Positions 47,951 through 61,048 of a stretch of DNA of 64,000 nt are shown here, piece by piece. Source of the DNA: Pithys albifrons albifrons (lineage: Eukaryota > Chordata > Aves > Passeriformes > Thamnophilidae). Location: the NCBI RefSeq assembly GCF_047495875.1, contig NC_092459.1:36241634-36305633 (forward strand). The letters run 5' to 3'. The position numbers and the translations under genes were made by a program. Numbering within the stretch: position 1 is the first letter of the stretch; every line of letters begins with the position of its first letter. The notes below the pieces were generated by a model. It saw only the letters and a program-made list of their open reading frames with translations, was not told the DNA's origin and did no database searches.

Positions 47951-50489
47951 GCTTTTGTGCTATGCTAGTTTAGGGGAAGTTTTCCAGCCTTGGCCTAACA
48001 CCCACTGCCCTGAGGACCAGACCTAATTGTCTAGATGAAAAACACCCATGCTACCGCTCCCTTCCCCTTGAGCCCTCCCTAAATGAAGCAGGTAATTTTC
48101 TCCCAGCCCCCACTTGCAAAATGATTATTTTGGGTAGATTCCTTTGTCTGGCACTGGGCAGTGGGTTTGACTTTCTCTCCTTCTAGGAGGTTTGGACAGG
48201 TTCCTTATCTCATCTGTGTACTTGAGAGGTCTGCCAGCAGTCAGAGGATGCTGCCTGGCCGTGCTGCCTCCCTCCCACTGTTGCAAAGGGCAGTGGCAGG
48301 CAGAGAGACAGGGCAGAGGGAAGGTTTATGGAAGACAGCAGTGGTGCCAGCTTCTTTCTCCTCTTTCAGTATTTCCTCATGAAATAGCAGGAGTTCTACT
48401 TGAACTGCTCTATGAAAACATGCAATGCCCATGAGACTCCCTCTTCTTCCCAACTTAGTCCAGATTTTCTTCTCTCCTGGGCAAGAATGCAAGTAACACT
48501 TTCAAATCATACTTTGATGACCTTGCATGACCTTGAGCATCATTGCAGCATGATCCTGGCTCCATTATAGCAGAGTGATAATCCACTCTGCACTCTGTCT
48601 ATTGCATGTGGTTTTCTTCTATGTACATCACAAAATGGTTATTTAAATCCAGCACATGGACCTTAACAGCAATACCAGAAAGTAAAAGAGATCAAAAAAA
48701 GGCTTAACTACTCCCCATGGGGCTTAAGTGCTCAAGCCTAAAGGTGTGACCCTGAGCTCCTGAACAGAGAGGTACCTCCTAAAAGAAGTGATGCCCAAAC
48801 TGTTTTTGTCCCAAAATTTTGCCTTTGTGCTCTGAGGTTGTCGTTGCTGCACAGGTGTAGACAAGCCACAGTTTTGACGGTGGCGAGCAGGTTGGTGTTC
48901 TAAGGGTGTGCTTCCAAGACGGTTCCAAACAGCTGGCATGGCACCACTGCCATTGTGTCCTCATGTCTGGCTGTGTTTTACCATCCCTCTCCCACTACAT
49001 GCCCCTTGGGCAGGCACTGCTGTTGCAGTAAGCCAGTTAGGGAGCTGAAGTGGCCACACATTTCTTTGCAGGATTAGTCTTCTGCCATCTGAACTTTGTG
49101 TACCAGCTGATCAGGAGATCAGACGAAACCAGGATGGGTGAAAAGGAATAGTGAGAATGGGAGGCTGGGAACAGGGCAGAGCACCTTGAATTATATGGAC
49201 CTGCTACCTCGAGAGTCCAGCAGAGGCACCTCTGTCTCACTCTGGTACCCCACAAGAAGGTGTTTTGCCTGCTTGATGCTCCCTAGTGTGAAGGCTCACC
49301 AGCATCTGACCCAAGGCACAGCTGGCAGCATCTCTGTGTTTTACTGAGAGGCAGTGCTGTGATTCTAAGAGAGGCCAGTTGGTGCAGTGGGAAAGGGAGG
49401 AGTGGAGGGCACATGGGGTAGCGGGCCCAGACTGTCAAGAAAAGGTTATGAATCCAGTGGCTTATATCAGGCTTAGAAATGGGAACACTTGAACCTTGTG
49501 AGCTCCTTCTGTGTGAGGCAGAGGCACTGGGCAAGTTGGGAGTGCATGACAGCTGGGACCAAGCTGCCTGCATGAGCAGTGAGGGTGGGCATATGCATCT
49601 ATTTCACTTCGTGCTTTCTCCATACTTAATATCAGCCATACCTCTGTTTCCATCAGCTTTCCCAGGATTTCTTCAGCTGCTGCTTCAGCTATGGCAAACA
49701 ACAGAACAAAACTCAAATCAGAGCCCTCATTTAGCAATGATCTCCACACAGAGGATGCACCCTGCCCAATACAGAGGCCTGAAACCACCTGTGGTGTGTC
49801 AGTCTATCTACCATGACTGATGCTGATTTATTTGCTTAAGCATCATTACCTGCATCCTGAGAGAGGTGGGAGGAATGCCTTCCACAACTTGTACTGAACT
49901 TTTTTCTGAAACCACCAAGTGAAGAGAATGCCATTTCATGTCAAGAAACTGTTATTTCACCTATAAGCCTGTTATTTTGTATTCTTGGGACTACATTTTA
50001 CATGCCTGGAGTGTATAAGTACGATCTACTGAAATTGCTCACTATCTTCCATGATTTATGCTGATCTTCTGTCTTAGCAGTGCGCATAAACTTCAGTGAC
50101 ACATTGTCATTCCTCTCTAAATCATTGTGAAAAATCATTTGAGGAACAGCACCAGAACCAGGGCATTCTGCGTTTCTCCTGCTCAGCTTTCCAGATCAGG
50201 CTCTGAGGTGCAGGATGACACAGCAGAAGAAAACCGAGAGGCAGCAATGTGTGAAATAATGTCCCTGATAGTAAGAAATTGGAGCGGATAATGTATTAGC
50301 ATGAACATTGGCATGGCTGTTCAGCCTAGCAATGTCATCCCAGGGTTGGTAGAGGCAAGGAGAACCCAGGTTTCCTGAAGGCAAATGTCCCCTCTTTTCT
50401 TCAGGCAAGCTCTTCAGAACACCTCATGATGAGCAAATAAATGTAATAGAAAAGGGAAGACTGAGGGTTTAACCTTCAAGACACTAGGG
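47951..50489. other. Anonymous non-coding DNA
   Basis: No gene or recognised transposon. GC is slightly higher than in the preceding stretch and short frames up to 113 codons occur on both strands without motifs. Confidence 0.5.
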
Positions 50490-50660
50490 GTTTAGAATTT
50501 ACTATTGTGCAGAATTGTGCCAAGATTATTTGTTTCCTATTGCTTAATCCATTTATAACACAGTGTACTAATCCACAATTTGTCATTTGATCCATTGCTG
50601 TGCTGTGTGGAGCTCTGTCAAAGGATTTTGAAAACCTGCTGGCACTTTCCACTGCCTTAA
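50490..50660 (-). pseudogene. Fossil non-LTR reverse transcriptase fragment
   Basis: Inside a minus-strand frame (50476-50949) the piece RFSKSFDRAPHSTAMDQMTN, then CGLVHCVINGLSNRKQ, aligns with the palm of LINE reverse transcriptases, where the usual wording is DF-KAFD-VPH, then a helix, then a G-(13)-R-QRV block. The catalytic Asp before F-S-K-S-F-D is replaced (R), and the stretch after RKQ has decayed. The spacing of FD, PH, G and RKQ fits L2, RTE or CR1 families, and divergence from the CR1 copies here makes it much older or a different clade. The rest of the frame (50661-50949) is not recognisable. Confidence 0.4.
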
Positions 50661-53600
50661 TTCGCTGGGACTCTTTTGCAGGTTTGAGGGAGAGAGCTGC
50701 AGCCCAGCTGGCCTGATCCTGCACCCCAAAATTAACCATGTCTGTGTTTGCACACTGAGCTGCCCCAGTGCTGGGGTTGACCTTGCCTATGTTCCTTTTT
50801 GTCTCAGATTTTTGAAGAGAGAAATTCTTTAGTTTTGGAAAACACCCTTGATTTTCCACATTGCAGGCTCTTGCCAGTTGCTCTATTCTAAAGTTTAGCT
50901 TCTGAACTCTCCTGTATTCTTTTAACTTCATCAACTTGGGTTTTCTCAACTTCCTCCAGTACTTATTTTTCAGAAATGTTTATCTTTATAATGGCACACA
51001 TAATTTCAATAAATTTCCAAATCCCCCACTACAGTGAGAACAAATGTAAATAATAAATTCAGCTTCTAGAAAATGTCTTAATCCTTGTTAATTACGTCCT
51101 TAATTCTGTAATGACCTGGAGGGCCTACAGAGACACACATGCAGCTTTATTTATGTTTAGTCTATTTGAATAATTATGTATTGTTTATCTTATTATCTTT
51201 GGCTCCCTCTCCTCCCTCTGAATTACTGTCTATTTACAGTTTGCTTGTGCTGAGCTGGTTTGGGCAGAATTTCTAACACTTCTGTGTGAAAGCTTCCCCA
51301 GTGATGTCCTGGAGGCAATGTCTCTGAAGTTCACAGCACCTCACTCTTCAGCTAGAGGAGCTCCCACTTTGAAAGAGCCTTTAAGGCTCTGGAATTTCTT
51401 ATAAAGGGTGGGGGGTTTTGCCTCAGTTCAGTGTGATAAAGCAGTACAATGTGATATTTCAGTGAGACATTTGAGTTTTTTAGTATTATCATTAACAATG
51501 ATATTAGCCAGAAGAGCAACTTTAACTTGAGGTTGTCAGATACTTTCCTCCTGTAAGCTGCTCGTACGTCCCTCATTTTGACCATTGCAGATGGTTTCCT
51601 CTAAGCTCTGTGTCAAGCTCATCTATTAAAAGTGTCTTTTTTTAAGAAGAGGAGTGGGCATTTTGGAAGTGAGGTGAGCTGAGATGTGAAGGAGGAGGTG
51701 AGAGTGAAGCTGAATGAGGAGCTGGTAGGAAATACCAAGGCTACCTGACCTAAGGACCAGGGCTGAAATACAGCACCTGCACCCACGAGCCTCCCTCAGC
51801 TGCCTGCGACAATGCCTTGCAGCGTTTCCCTCTTGGAGCTGTGATTTGTACATACGAGGCTTAGGATGGGACCTCAAACTTATTTTATATCTCTGATATG
51901 AACTAGCAGTAAGGCAAACCTGTAAAGATGCACAGCTACTTCACTACCTTATCCAGCCTCTGATTTCAAGTACTTTTCATTCTTGTTTGTCACTGAGAAG
52001 GTCATGAGAGAAAAAAACCCATTTGACTAAGTTTTGCCTTCATTTTACAGCTTTGGTATGAAATGGATTAATTAAAAGGGAGAGAAAAATAATCCCTTCC
52101 TTTTGTCATGAGAACCTCATGTGCTGTGTAAAGGAGAGAGGGAAAAGAAGCAAGTGCTGTAAGTATTGCTTTATTTTATGTGTTTCATGGGATAAAGCTG
52201 ACCAGCTCTTTTCAAAGCAAATCATGCCTACAGTACTTTAAAGGGAAGTGGGAGGAAATAATAATTATATCTGAATTGGCTGAGGGCTAAATTCTGTAGA
52301 TGAATATGGGTGTGACCAGGCAAAATGTTGTCTTGATGTTAACCTGAAGGAAAAATGAACCTATCAAGCCCAGAATCATGCAAGGATATTTGATATTTTT
52401 AAAATTTTCTTATCTGAATATGCAAATTATCCTACTCCTTATTAGCCTTTGCAGGAGCATATTTGCATGAAAAAATACGACAATTTAATTTCAGTATTTC
52501 ATTCTTTAAGACCCCAAATGGCCAATGTAAATGTTAGTGGAGAAAATAAAATTTAAAACAAATTAATGATGCTTAGAGTATTCATGGATTTTGCTGAGAA
52601 GTAGATAGGAAAGCGAGTAAGGACCAATGAAGGGAAAGAGCAGTAAGCTTATCTTGAGTTGTGTAGTTAGTGAAATCTGTAGGGTAGATGGGATTATATT
52701 ATTGATCAAGACAATAGCCATGGCCATAAAGAGCAATAAATAAGAAAATAATTAAAAGGAGCTTATGATAGGAAAACTTTGAGAAGTGGGACATTATAGA
52801 GAAATAAAGGAAGCACTAAAGGATAAACAAGGTCCATTCCTGTGTAGTGGAAAGGAGAGGTCTGCTGCAGCTCTGAACTGCAGCAGTCCTGTTGTTAATG
52901 AAAAGCAATATTTTTCCAGCATCCAGAAATGTATGGGTTAAAAATTCTCGGTTGACACGGGCTCAGCTAAACAGATCAAAAGGAGAAGGAAAACCAAAAC
53001 ACAAGCTCAGAAGTTGCCTTTGCCTTGTACTGGGAGTCAGAAAGTGTCAAAAGATGTGTCATATCTTAAAAGGCTAAATGAAAAGTTATAGTTCCTCAGT
53101 ACATGAAGAAAGAAAAGCTTTATTGAAATAGTTTCTTTGTCGCATCCTATAAAAATATTATGAGGACAGCGTGTATAAAAGAGCAAGAAAAACAGAGGTT
53201 ACTGGAAATTCATGTAAAGGCGAGTTTCTCTGTTTTATAGCATAGCATGAGAAAGCCATCACTCCTGATACTAGTGTTTCCAATTATATGGGGGTTTGGG
53301 CTTTCTTTAATAGTTTCTAGACTTTTCTGCTAAAAACCTAGAGCACTTCCTGAAAACTGACTGTTACAGATGTTACCAGAGTAGCTGGTTAACTTACCCA
53401 TCTTTCCTAACTTGAACAACAAACAAGAAAAGAATATTCATGTTCTCCAAAAAGGTGAGAGGGCCAGGTTTTCTCTGATGGATTTTCACATAGTGTCTGC
53501 AAGTAGTGACATACCAGGGGCCATTTCTTCAGCAGCACTGGGCAAAGCCCCTTCCCCTACCTGTGGCTGTGGCTGCAGAGCTGTGTGGGTGCTCATCCAC

Positions 53601-54993
53601 TCCAGGGCTGTCACTGCTCATTTCTGGATCATTTTTCTGTCAAAAGAGACTTTGAAATAGGCTGAAGAAAATGGGTTGGCTCTGGTCCTCCCTGAGAATC
53701 CTTCTGCCAGCTGCAAAATATTGAAGTTTCAGTAGGTCCAGCAGTTCATCTTTCTGTCCCACTCACTGAGCTGGCTCCTGCTGGGTGGCAGGTCTACGTG
53801 AAAGGAGCTGACAGGGTTGGCCTGTACATAATTTGTGTAAATCTGGTAGATTTTCTTACTTCACTCCTTTTTCCACTGGAAGTACCTGGGTAGGGAGGTG
53901 AATGAAACTACCTTTGGTGCTTTTTTGAGTGGCAAGCATTGAAATATTTCTCCCGAGACACAAGTTATAGGTGTGAGCTAGAACATAAACACACAAATTT
54001 ATTCTCAGCTGATTTGAAAATTAGAGAAATTTTGAACGTGTGCTAAACAAGGTAAGTGGGAACCATTTAATTCTAAATATCCCAGCTGAGTTTAGACCTT
54101 CCTTCAAGACAGTTTTGGGTACTACCACTGGGACCTAATTTGCTGAAGAGCCCTGCTGTACACCCTGAAAATTGGGGTGACATGAAGACTAACCAAAGCA
54201 AGAGAGTACTCAGGTGGGTTTCTGAGCCTGTTTAGGGCTGTGCTAATGCTGGTGAGGAGAGTGGGCATTGTTTTTGTGCCTAGTGTGGCAGTTTCTCCCC
54301 TGCCAGCAGCCTCCACTGCCGTGTTATACAGTCAGAGCTGGGTGGATGAGAAGACTTACAGAGTTTCTTAGAAGGAGTTCAAGATAGTTTACTAGAAGGA
54401 TATGCAGAATTTGTAAGCTGGTGTAGCCTAAGTCCATATTAAATGCAAACACAGTAAGGATTTTGGGAAGTTAGGACATGGGTGCCATCAAGAATCTTTG
54501 TGCAGATACAGAATAGACCCTTTTTCTAACCTATAACCATGTTGAAAATGTCTCGGTTTGGTTAAAGGAGAAATTCTGCCTTCAAATTCTTCATGGTTTA
54601 TACTCAGTGATACCAGCACAAATAGGTTGTTAGGTCACTTCTGAAATGGGAGTGATTTGTATCAGCCATGCACTGGAGAAATGACTTTGCAGCCCACTGG
54701 AGACCCTGTCCCATTGATTTCACTAGGAGTTACATGACTGGAACAGCTGCTGACTCCAGAGATCTTTGTGAACACCATCCATTTACCCATTGACTCCTTC
54801 AGTTTATTCGTTTTTGCAGTGAGCCTAGGAAATGAGATAGCCATCTATCAAGATGTTTGAAAAATACTGTGTTTCTTCTCTTTGTCTACTCACTGCAAGC
54901 TCTCCTTCTCTTCTTCCCAGCCAAGGAAACACTGCTACAGTGCATAACTGAAACCACGTGTTTCTGCAGTTTTTATGCTACTTATACCTACTC
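50661..54993. other. Anonymous AT-rich non-coding DNA
   Basis: No gene, RNA gene or transposon recognised. The part 52180-52560 is AT-rich with an ATTTGCAT octamer near 52461 and might be a conserved element. Frames are short and without motifs. Confidence 0.5.
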
Positions 54994-54998
54994 TGGAG

Positions 54999-55626
54999 TG
55001 TCTTGGTTTGAGAAAAGCAACTGCCAACCCCCCCCAAGCACAGAGAGAAAAGCCTCCCTCCTAACACCAGGGAAAGGGAGGAAAAGAGAGGGGAAAGCTA
55101 AAAAAAACACTTCAAACCACATTTATACTAAAACTACATATATTTTTACAGAAAGAAAGAGACAATTAGAAGAAAGTACAAATATACACTCACACAAGTC
55201 TGCAACAACAAGTTCCCCACCTCAACTTCATAATGAACACACAAATTCTACTGTCTTAACTACACATTACTTAAGAAAAGACTTATTCCCCAGGGAGACA
55301 AAGTCAAGCAGAAAGGAGAGACCCAGAACAACACTGTTTACTTTCCTGAGATACCCTGTGAGCCAGTGGTGGGCCTGGTCCTCTCCATCCCCCCTGGGAC
55401 AGCATCGTGCATCCTCCCAAGAGGAGGGCTGAGAAGCGACTGCCTTAACCACTCCCACACTGGTTCCTACTTCCCTGGAGATGATGTCATAATGTGGTAT
55501 GGAATACAAAATTACTGGCTAGAAGAGGTCAGCTGTTCGCTCAGCCCAGCTCAAGTCAGCTGACAGCTTCAGCCTAGTCCAGACTTAGGAGCCCAAATTT
55601 AGGTCCACCTAGGTGAACCCATAACA
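54999..55626 (-). mobile_element. Solo LTR, ERVL-type, with perfect 5-bp target duplication
   Basis: On the plus strand the element opens TGTCTTGGTTTG and closes CCATAACA; on its own (minus) strand it reads TGTTATGG...CCAAGACA, with the inverted TGT/ACA ends of an LTR. TGGAG at 54994-54998 is repeated at 55627-55631, an exact 5-bp target duplication as made by ERVL integrases. No internal retroviral region remains, so it is a solo LTR of 628 bp. Its TG/CA ends and a block (minus strand) with CCATACCACATTATGACATC recall avian ERVL LTRs. It shares no obvious sequence with the solo LTR at 15392, so they are different families. The 191-codon plus frame 54857-55432 is mostly antisense LTR and not a gene. 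Confidence 0.9.
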
Positions 55627-55631
55627 TGGAG

Positions 55632-56785
55632 TAATTGCTGCATGTCCATCTCCCAGCTGAAAACCAAATAAAAGCAAATCTTAACCATAACTGGTAAATA
55701 ACTAGCTATGATTTCTGTTAACAAAGCTTTTTTAGACACACAGTGGAGAAGCAGCAGACCATGAGTGTTGTTAGCAATGTACTGTCTTCTCCCTATTGTC
55801 AGAATGGCATTTCATCAGCACATTTTATTTGTTCCATCTGTTTCTTGCCAGCTTTCCTATAATGCTACTTTGAGACTACTGTGATTGTTTGTTTGTATTG
55901 ATATGAGAAATAAATATAAAATGTTTTTGAAAGCACCATAAGGATGGAGAGTTTTATGGGATTACAGTAAAAGCAAGCAAGCTGTGAACAGAGGAGCAGA
56001 CTGCTGCAAGATACAGAATTCCTGGAAGAAATGAGTTAGAGGTTATTAAGGGAGAAAGGAGAAGAAAGATGTTCTTGTGACAAAGGCCCTGGATTGTTAC
56101 TAAGGAGGTCTGGTCTTTGTTCCTGGATATATTATTGGATTCCTTTGCAACCTATGACAAGTCAGTTAATCTCTCATTGCCTCAGTTCTTCACCACTAAA
56201 ATGGAAGTAAATAAAATTCCTTTACCTCACCAATCTATTTCAGAGACAAATCCATTCAAAAGTTATGAAATGCTCAGCTGTTAAAGTGATGAGCACAGGG
56301 GAAAATGAATAAATCAATGAATTCCCACTCTGCTTGTGATGAGTTTAGTGAGACGTTCCTGTGGCCAGTTAACCTGGTATGAAGACAAACACTAGCTTTC
56401 TCCTAGTCAGAGAAACATCAACAACTAGTTTTATGTGAAGTCATAACACTCTCAGATATTTATAATAAGTCAATAAAGGAAAAAAAAATATGAAACCCTC
56501 TTTTTTCTTACTGCATCAAGATAGAAAGGACCCAAGGGAGGGAATGATAGATGTCCTAACTGTATAAAATGGAAACTTGAATGGGAGAAATGTACAAATT
56601 TTCTATCACTGGGAAATTTTTAAAGATTAAAACATAGATGAGCTTGACTTTTCACTGCCAGGTGCTTTGCACAGTCAATTGTATCCACTAATAATGTGGA
56701 TAACATGCTTCTGTATAACTGGTTGCATTTTATTTTTCCCTTGCACCATAAATGACCACAGGCTTTGTTTGCTGCTCCTTCAGCT
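55632..56785. other. Anonymous AT-rich non-coding DNA
   Basis: Between the solo LTR and the long CR1 I see no gene or repeat. The sequence is AT-rich single-copy type. Confidence 0.5.
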
Positions 56786-57063
56786 ATCAGCAGGTGACTC
56801 AGAGGGGAGTTGGAGGTGTGGCTTGCTCGTTAGCAGGAGAGTGAGGAGGCTTTAAAAACATCTCTAGGGAGTGCAAGCGACCTGGAGCGGGCAAACAGGG
56901 GCGTGGCACGTCAGTGAGGGCGTGGCACAGCAGTTTGCACGGCAGTTTGCACAGGCAGGGCGAACAGGCAGGACATAAGCCTAGGTATTTCTGCGGCCCC
57001 TTTTTTTTTCCTGTTTGTTTGTTTGTTTCTCTTTTCTACCTTTCCCCACAGCTCAAGGCAGTC

Positions 57064-58138
57064 ATGCCTCCCAAAAAAATGAAAGCTGTTGCTCCTGTTA
57101 CCAGTAGAGGGGTGTCAATACAGACAGAACCCTCTAAAAAGGATGCAGCCACTCAGGCCTCTGGCTGCATAGACTGTTTGAGCCTGGACCTACTACCAGA
57201 GGACAGTGTGAAAAGCACCTGCATATGATGTGAGCAGGTGAACGATTTGCTGTGTCTGGTGGCAGAGCTAAAGGAAGAGGTGGATAAGCTCAGAAACATA
57301 AGGGAGAGTGAAAGGGAAATTGACTGGTGGAGTCACAACCTTTCCACTCCTAAGGAAGCCCAGCAGGAGGTGGTGAAGCCCAGCCTCTCCTGCCATCAGG
57401 CAGACAGAACAGACCATAGGGATGGGGAGGAATGGAAACAGATGCCTGGTCGTAGAGGCAAAACCACCCCTTCTCGACCCCTTTCACCTGCCAGGGTGCC
57501 CTTAAGAAACAGGTATATGGCCCTGGACTCGGACAGTCTGTTGGAGGACAGTCAAGAGGAGGATCTGTCTACAAGGTCTTCTGGTTACCCCCAGTCTACC
57601 GGATGGGTTACAACTACAGGTAAGAGGAAAAAGAGAAGGGTTGTTGTAATTGGTAACTCCCTTCTGAACTGAGGGCCCTATATGTCGGCCAGACCCATCC
57701 CCCAGGGAAGTTTGCTGCCTTCCCGGGGCCAGGGTGAGGGATATTACCAAAAGACTTCCTAAGCTTATCCAACCCTCAGACTATTACCCGCTGTTGGTTG
57801 TCCAGGTTGGAAGAAATGACATTAACAAAAGGAGTACCAGAGTAATTAAAAAAGATTTCAAGGCACTGACCCGATCTCTTCTTGGGACAGGAGCACAGGT
57901 AGTAATTGCCTCAGTTCCTGCGCTAGCTGGGATGAATGAGGAGAGGTTTAGGAAAGCCCAGCTTACCAATAGGTGGCTTAGGGGATGGTGCTATCGTCAA
58001 AATTTTGGGTTTTTTGATCATGGCGCAAACTCCGTGTTGCCCAGTCTCGTCAAACCAGATGGGCTCCATTTATCTAGGGAGGGCAAAAGAGCTGTAGCCC
58101 ATAAATTGGCAGGGTTGGTTAGGAGGGCTTTAAACTAG
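57064..58138 (+). pseudogene. CR1 ORF1, esterase-type, broken
   Basis: ORF1 starts MPPKKMKAVAPVTSRGVSIQ. A possible coiled-coil (NDLLCLVAELKEEVDKLRN, 57241-57297) follows a TGA at 57226-57228, which looks like a CGA codon decayed at a CpG. The C-terminal half is an SGNH-type esterase as known for CR1 ORF1: the GNS block (57649-57657, the serine block), the VVQVGRNDIN block near 57800, and PDGLHLSREG near 58058-58087 with the D-x-x-H pair. A frameshift near 57664-57668 separates the serine block from the rest. The family role is RNA or lipid binding and particle assembly at retrotransposition. Two lesions make this copy non-functional. It is followed by ORF2 after a short gap. Confidence 0.88.
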
Positions 58139-58209
58139 GTTTGAAGGGGGAAGGGACGGCTACTGGGCTCTCCAGAGACAGGCCTAAGGGCATAGAGCCC
58201 GAGTTGAGA

Positions 58210-60985
58210 ATGAAATCAATGGCCCAGCTGAAGTGCATGTACACCAATGCACGCAGTATGGGAAATAAACAAGAGGAGCTGGAAGCCATAGTGCAGCAGG
58301 AAAACTATGACATAGTTGCTGTCACAGAAACGTGGTGGGATGACTCACATGACTGGAGTGCTGCTATGAGGGGCTACAAGCTCTTCAGAAAGGACAGGCA
58401 GGGAAGGAGAGGTGGAGGGGTGGCTTTATATGTTAGAGAGTCTCTTGACTCTGATGAAGTTGAGGTCAGCAGTGACAAGGTTGAGTGCCTGTGGGCCAGA
58501 ATCAGGGGCAGGGCCAACAAGGCTGACACCCTTGTGGGAGTCTGTTACAGACCGCCCAACCAGGATGATGAAGGAGATGAATTGTTCTACAAGCAGCTGG
58601 CGGATGTCTCAAAATCTCCAGCCCTTGTTCTTGTGGGTGACTTTAACCTGCCAGATATCTGCTGGGAGCTTCATACTGCAGAGAAGAGGCAGTCAAGGAG
58701 GTTCCTGGAGTGTATAGAGGCCAATTTCATTCATCAACTGGTAAATGAGCCTACCAGGGGTAAGGCCCTGCTAGACCTACTGTTTACAAACAGAGAGGGG
58801 CTGGTAGATGATGTAGTGGTTGGAGGCCGCCTGGGGCATAGTGTCCATGAAAGAATAAAATTTTCAGTCCTCAGGGATGTAAGGAGAGCCACCATTAAAA
58901 CCTCTACTTTGGACTTCCGGAGAGCAGATTTTGGCCTATTCAAAAAACTGATTCAGAGCATACCCTGGGAAACAACCCTTAAAGTCAAGGGGGTCCAGGA
59001 TGGACATGTTTTAAGAAGGAAATTTTGAGTGCACAGCAACAGGCTATACCAGTGTGCCGAAAGGCCAGCCGGAGGGGAAGACGGCCAACTTGGTTAAATA
59101 GGGAGATTCTGAAAGAAATCAGGGATAAAAAGAAAGTTTACAGACTAGGGACAAAAGGGATGGCTATGGAGAATTTACAGATAGAGCTAGGTCATGCAGG
59201 AAAAAAATTAGGGAAAGAAAAGTGGAATTTGAAGTAAATTTGGCTATTTCAGTTAGGGATAACAAAAAGTTCTTTTATAAATACATTAATAACAAAAGGA
59301 GGGGCAAGGAAACCCTCCATTCTCTGTTGGACTTGGAGGGAAATATAGTTAAGGAAGATGAGGAGAAGGCTGAGGTACTTAACACCTACTTTGCCTCAGT
59401 TTTCACCAGTAGGACAGGTGGCCCTCAAGACAACTGGCCTCTGGAGCTGGTAGACAGGAAGACGGAGCTGAATATCCCTCCTGTATTCCAGGAGGAAATA
59501 GTTACTAACTTACTGAGCCAGCTGGATCCTAACAAGTCTATTGGACCAGACGGGATCCATCCCAGGGTGATGAGGGAGCTGGCAGAAGAGCTTGGCAAAC
59601 CACTCTCCATCATCTTCCAACAGTCCTGGCTCTCTGGGGAGGTCCCAGATGATTGGAGGTTGGCCAGTGTCACCCCAATCCACAAAAAGGGCTGCAAGGC
59701 TGACCCTGGCAACTACAGGCCTGTCAGCCTGACCTCCGTGCCTGGCAGGGTTCTGGAGCAGTTCATCCTGAGTGCAATCACACAGCACCTTCAGGGTGGA
59801 CAAGGGATTAGACCCAGCCAGCATGGGTTTAGGAGGGGCAGGTCCTGTCTGACCAACCTGATTTCTTTTTACAATCAGGTGACCCACCTGGTGGATGAGG
59901 GGAAGGCTGTGGATGTGGTCTATTTGGACTTCAGCAAGGCCTTTGACACTGTCTCCCATAATATACTCCTGGAAAAGCTGGTAGCCCATGGCCTGGACAA
60001 GTGTACCCTCTCCTGGATTAAGAGCTGGCTGGAGGGTCGGGCCCAGAGAGTGCTGGTGAACGGAGCTGCATCCAGCTGGCGGCGTCACCAGTGGTGTTCC
60101 CCAGGGGTCTGTGTTGGGTCCAGTCCTGTTTAACATCTTTATTGATGATTTAGATGAGGAGATTGAGTCCATCATCAGCAAATTTGCTGATGACACCAAG
60201 CTGGGAGGGAGTGTCGACCTGCTGGAAGGCAGGAGGGCTCTGCAGAGGGATCTGGATAGACTTGAGAGTTGGGCTGATTCCAGTGGGATGAAGTTCAACG
60301 AGGCCAAGTGCCGGGTACCGCGCTTTGGCCACAACAACCCCCTGCAGTGCTACAGGCTGGGCACAGAGTGGCTGGAGAGCAGCCAGGCAGAAAGGGACCT
60401 TGGAGTACTAATTGACAGGAAGCTCAACATGAGTCAACAGTGTGCCCAGGTGGCCAAGAAGGCCAATGGGATCCTGTCCTGTATCAAAACAGTGTGGCCA
60501 GCAGGACCAGGGAAGTGATCCTTCCCCTGTACTCTGCGTTGATGAGGCCACACCTTGAGTACTGTGTTCAGTTCTGGGCCCCTCAGTTCAGAAAGGATAT
60601 TGAGGTGCTGGAGCAGGTCCAGAGAAGAGCAACAAGGCTGGTGAAGGGACTGGAGCACAAGCCCTGTGGGGAGAGGCTGAGGGAGCTGGGGTTGTTTAGC
60701 CTGGAGAAGAGGAGGCTCAGAGGTGACCTCATCACTGTCTAGAACTACCTGAAGGGAAGTTCTAGCCAGGTGGGGGTTGGTCTCTTCTCCCAGGCACTCA
60801 GCAATAGGACAAGGGGGCACGGGCTCAAGCTCTGCCAGGGGAAATTTAAGTTGGATATCAGAAAAAAATTCTTTGCAGAGAGAGTAATCAGGCATTGGAA
60901 TGGGCTGCCCAGAGAGGTGGTGGATTCACCATCCCTAGAGATTTTTAAACTGAGATTGGACTTGGCACTGAGTGCCATGATCTAG
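58210..60985 (+). pseudogene. CR1 ORF2, endonuclease plus reverse transcriptase, broken
   Basis: The endonuclease runs from about 58210 to 58950: TNARSMGNK, VTETWW, GVCYRPP, LVGDFNLPD and DLLFTN are present. The usual S-D-H motif is S-V-H here (codon 58843-58845), losing a catalytic aspartate. The reverse transcriptase follows, with SIGPDGIHPRVMRELA, GNYRPVSLTSV, YLDFSKAFDT (about 59931-59960, catalytic Asp kept), [10 protein letters not shown] and FADD (60183-60194, catalytic pair kept). The C-terminal end runs to [16 protein letters not shown] and SAMI at 60985. Frame changes lie near 58998, 59180-59195, 60080-60085 (two bases lost) and 60486-60489 (one A lost from a run), and a TAG stops it at 60740-60742. 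The open pieces are 58141-59028, 59025-59237, 59222-60133, 60111-60518, 60440-60742 and 60770-60985. It cannot make a working protein. Confidence 0.93.
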
Positions 60986-61048
60986 TAAATGGACTAGAGT
61001 TGGACCAAGGGTTGGACTCGATGATCTTGGAGGTCTTTTCCAACCCAA

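Noticed and set aside
54857..55432. 191-codon protein
   Set aside because: Most of it is antisense to a solo LTR with a perfect target duplication, so the frame is a mosaic of flank and repeat.
59510..60337. 275-codon minus-strand frame
   Set aside because: It is the antisense shadow of the CR1 reverse transcriptase.
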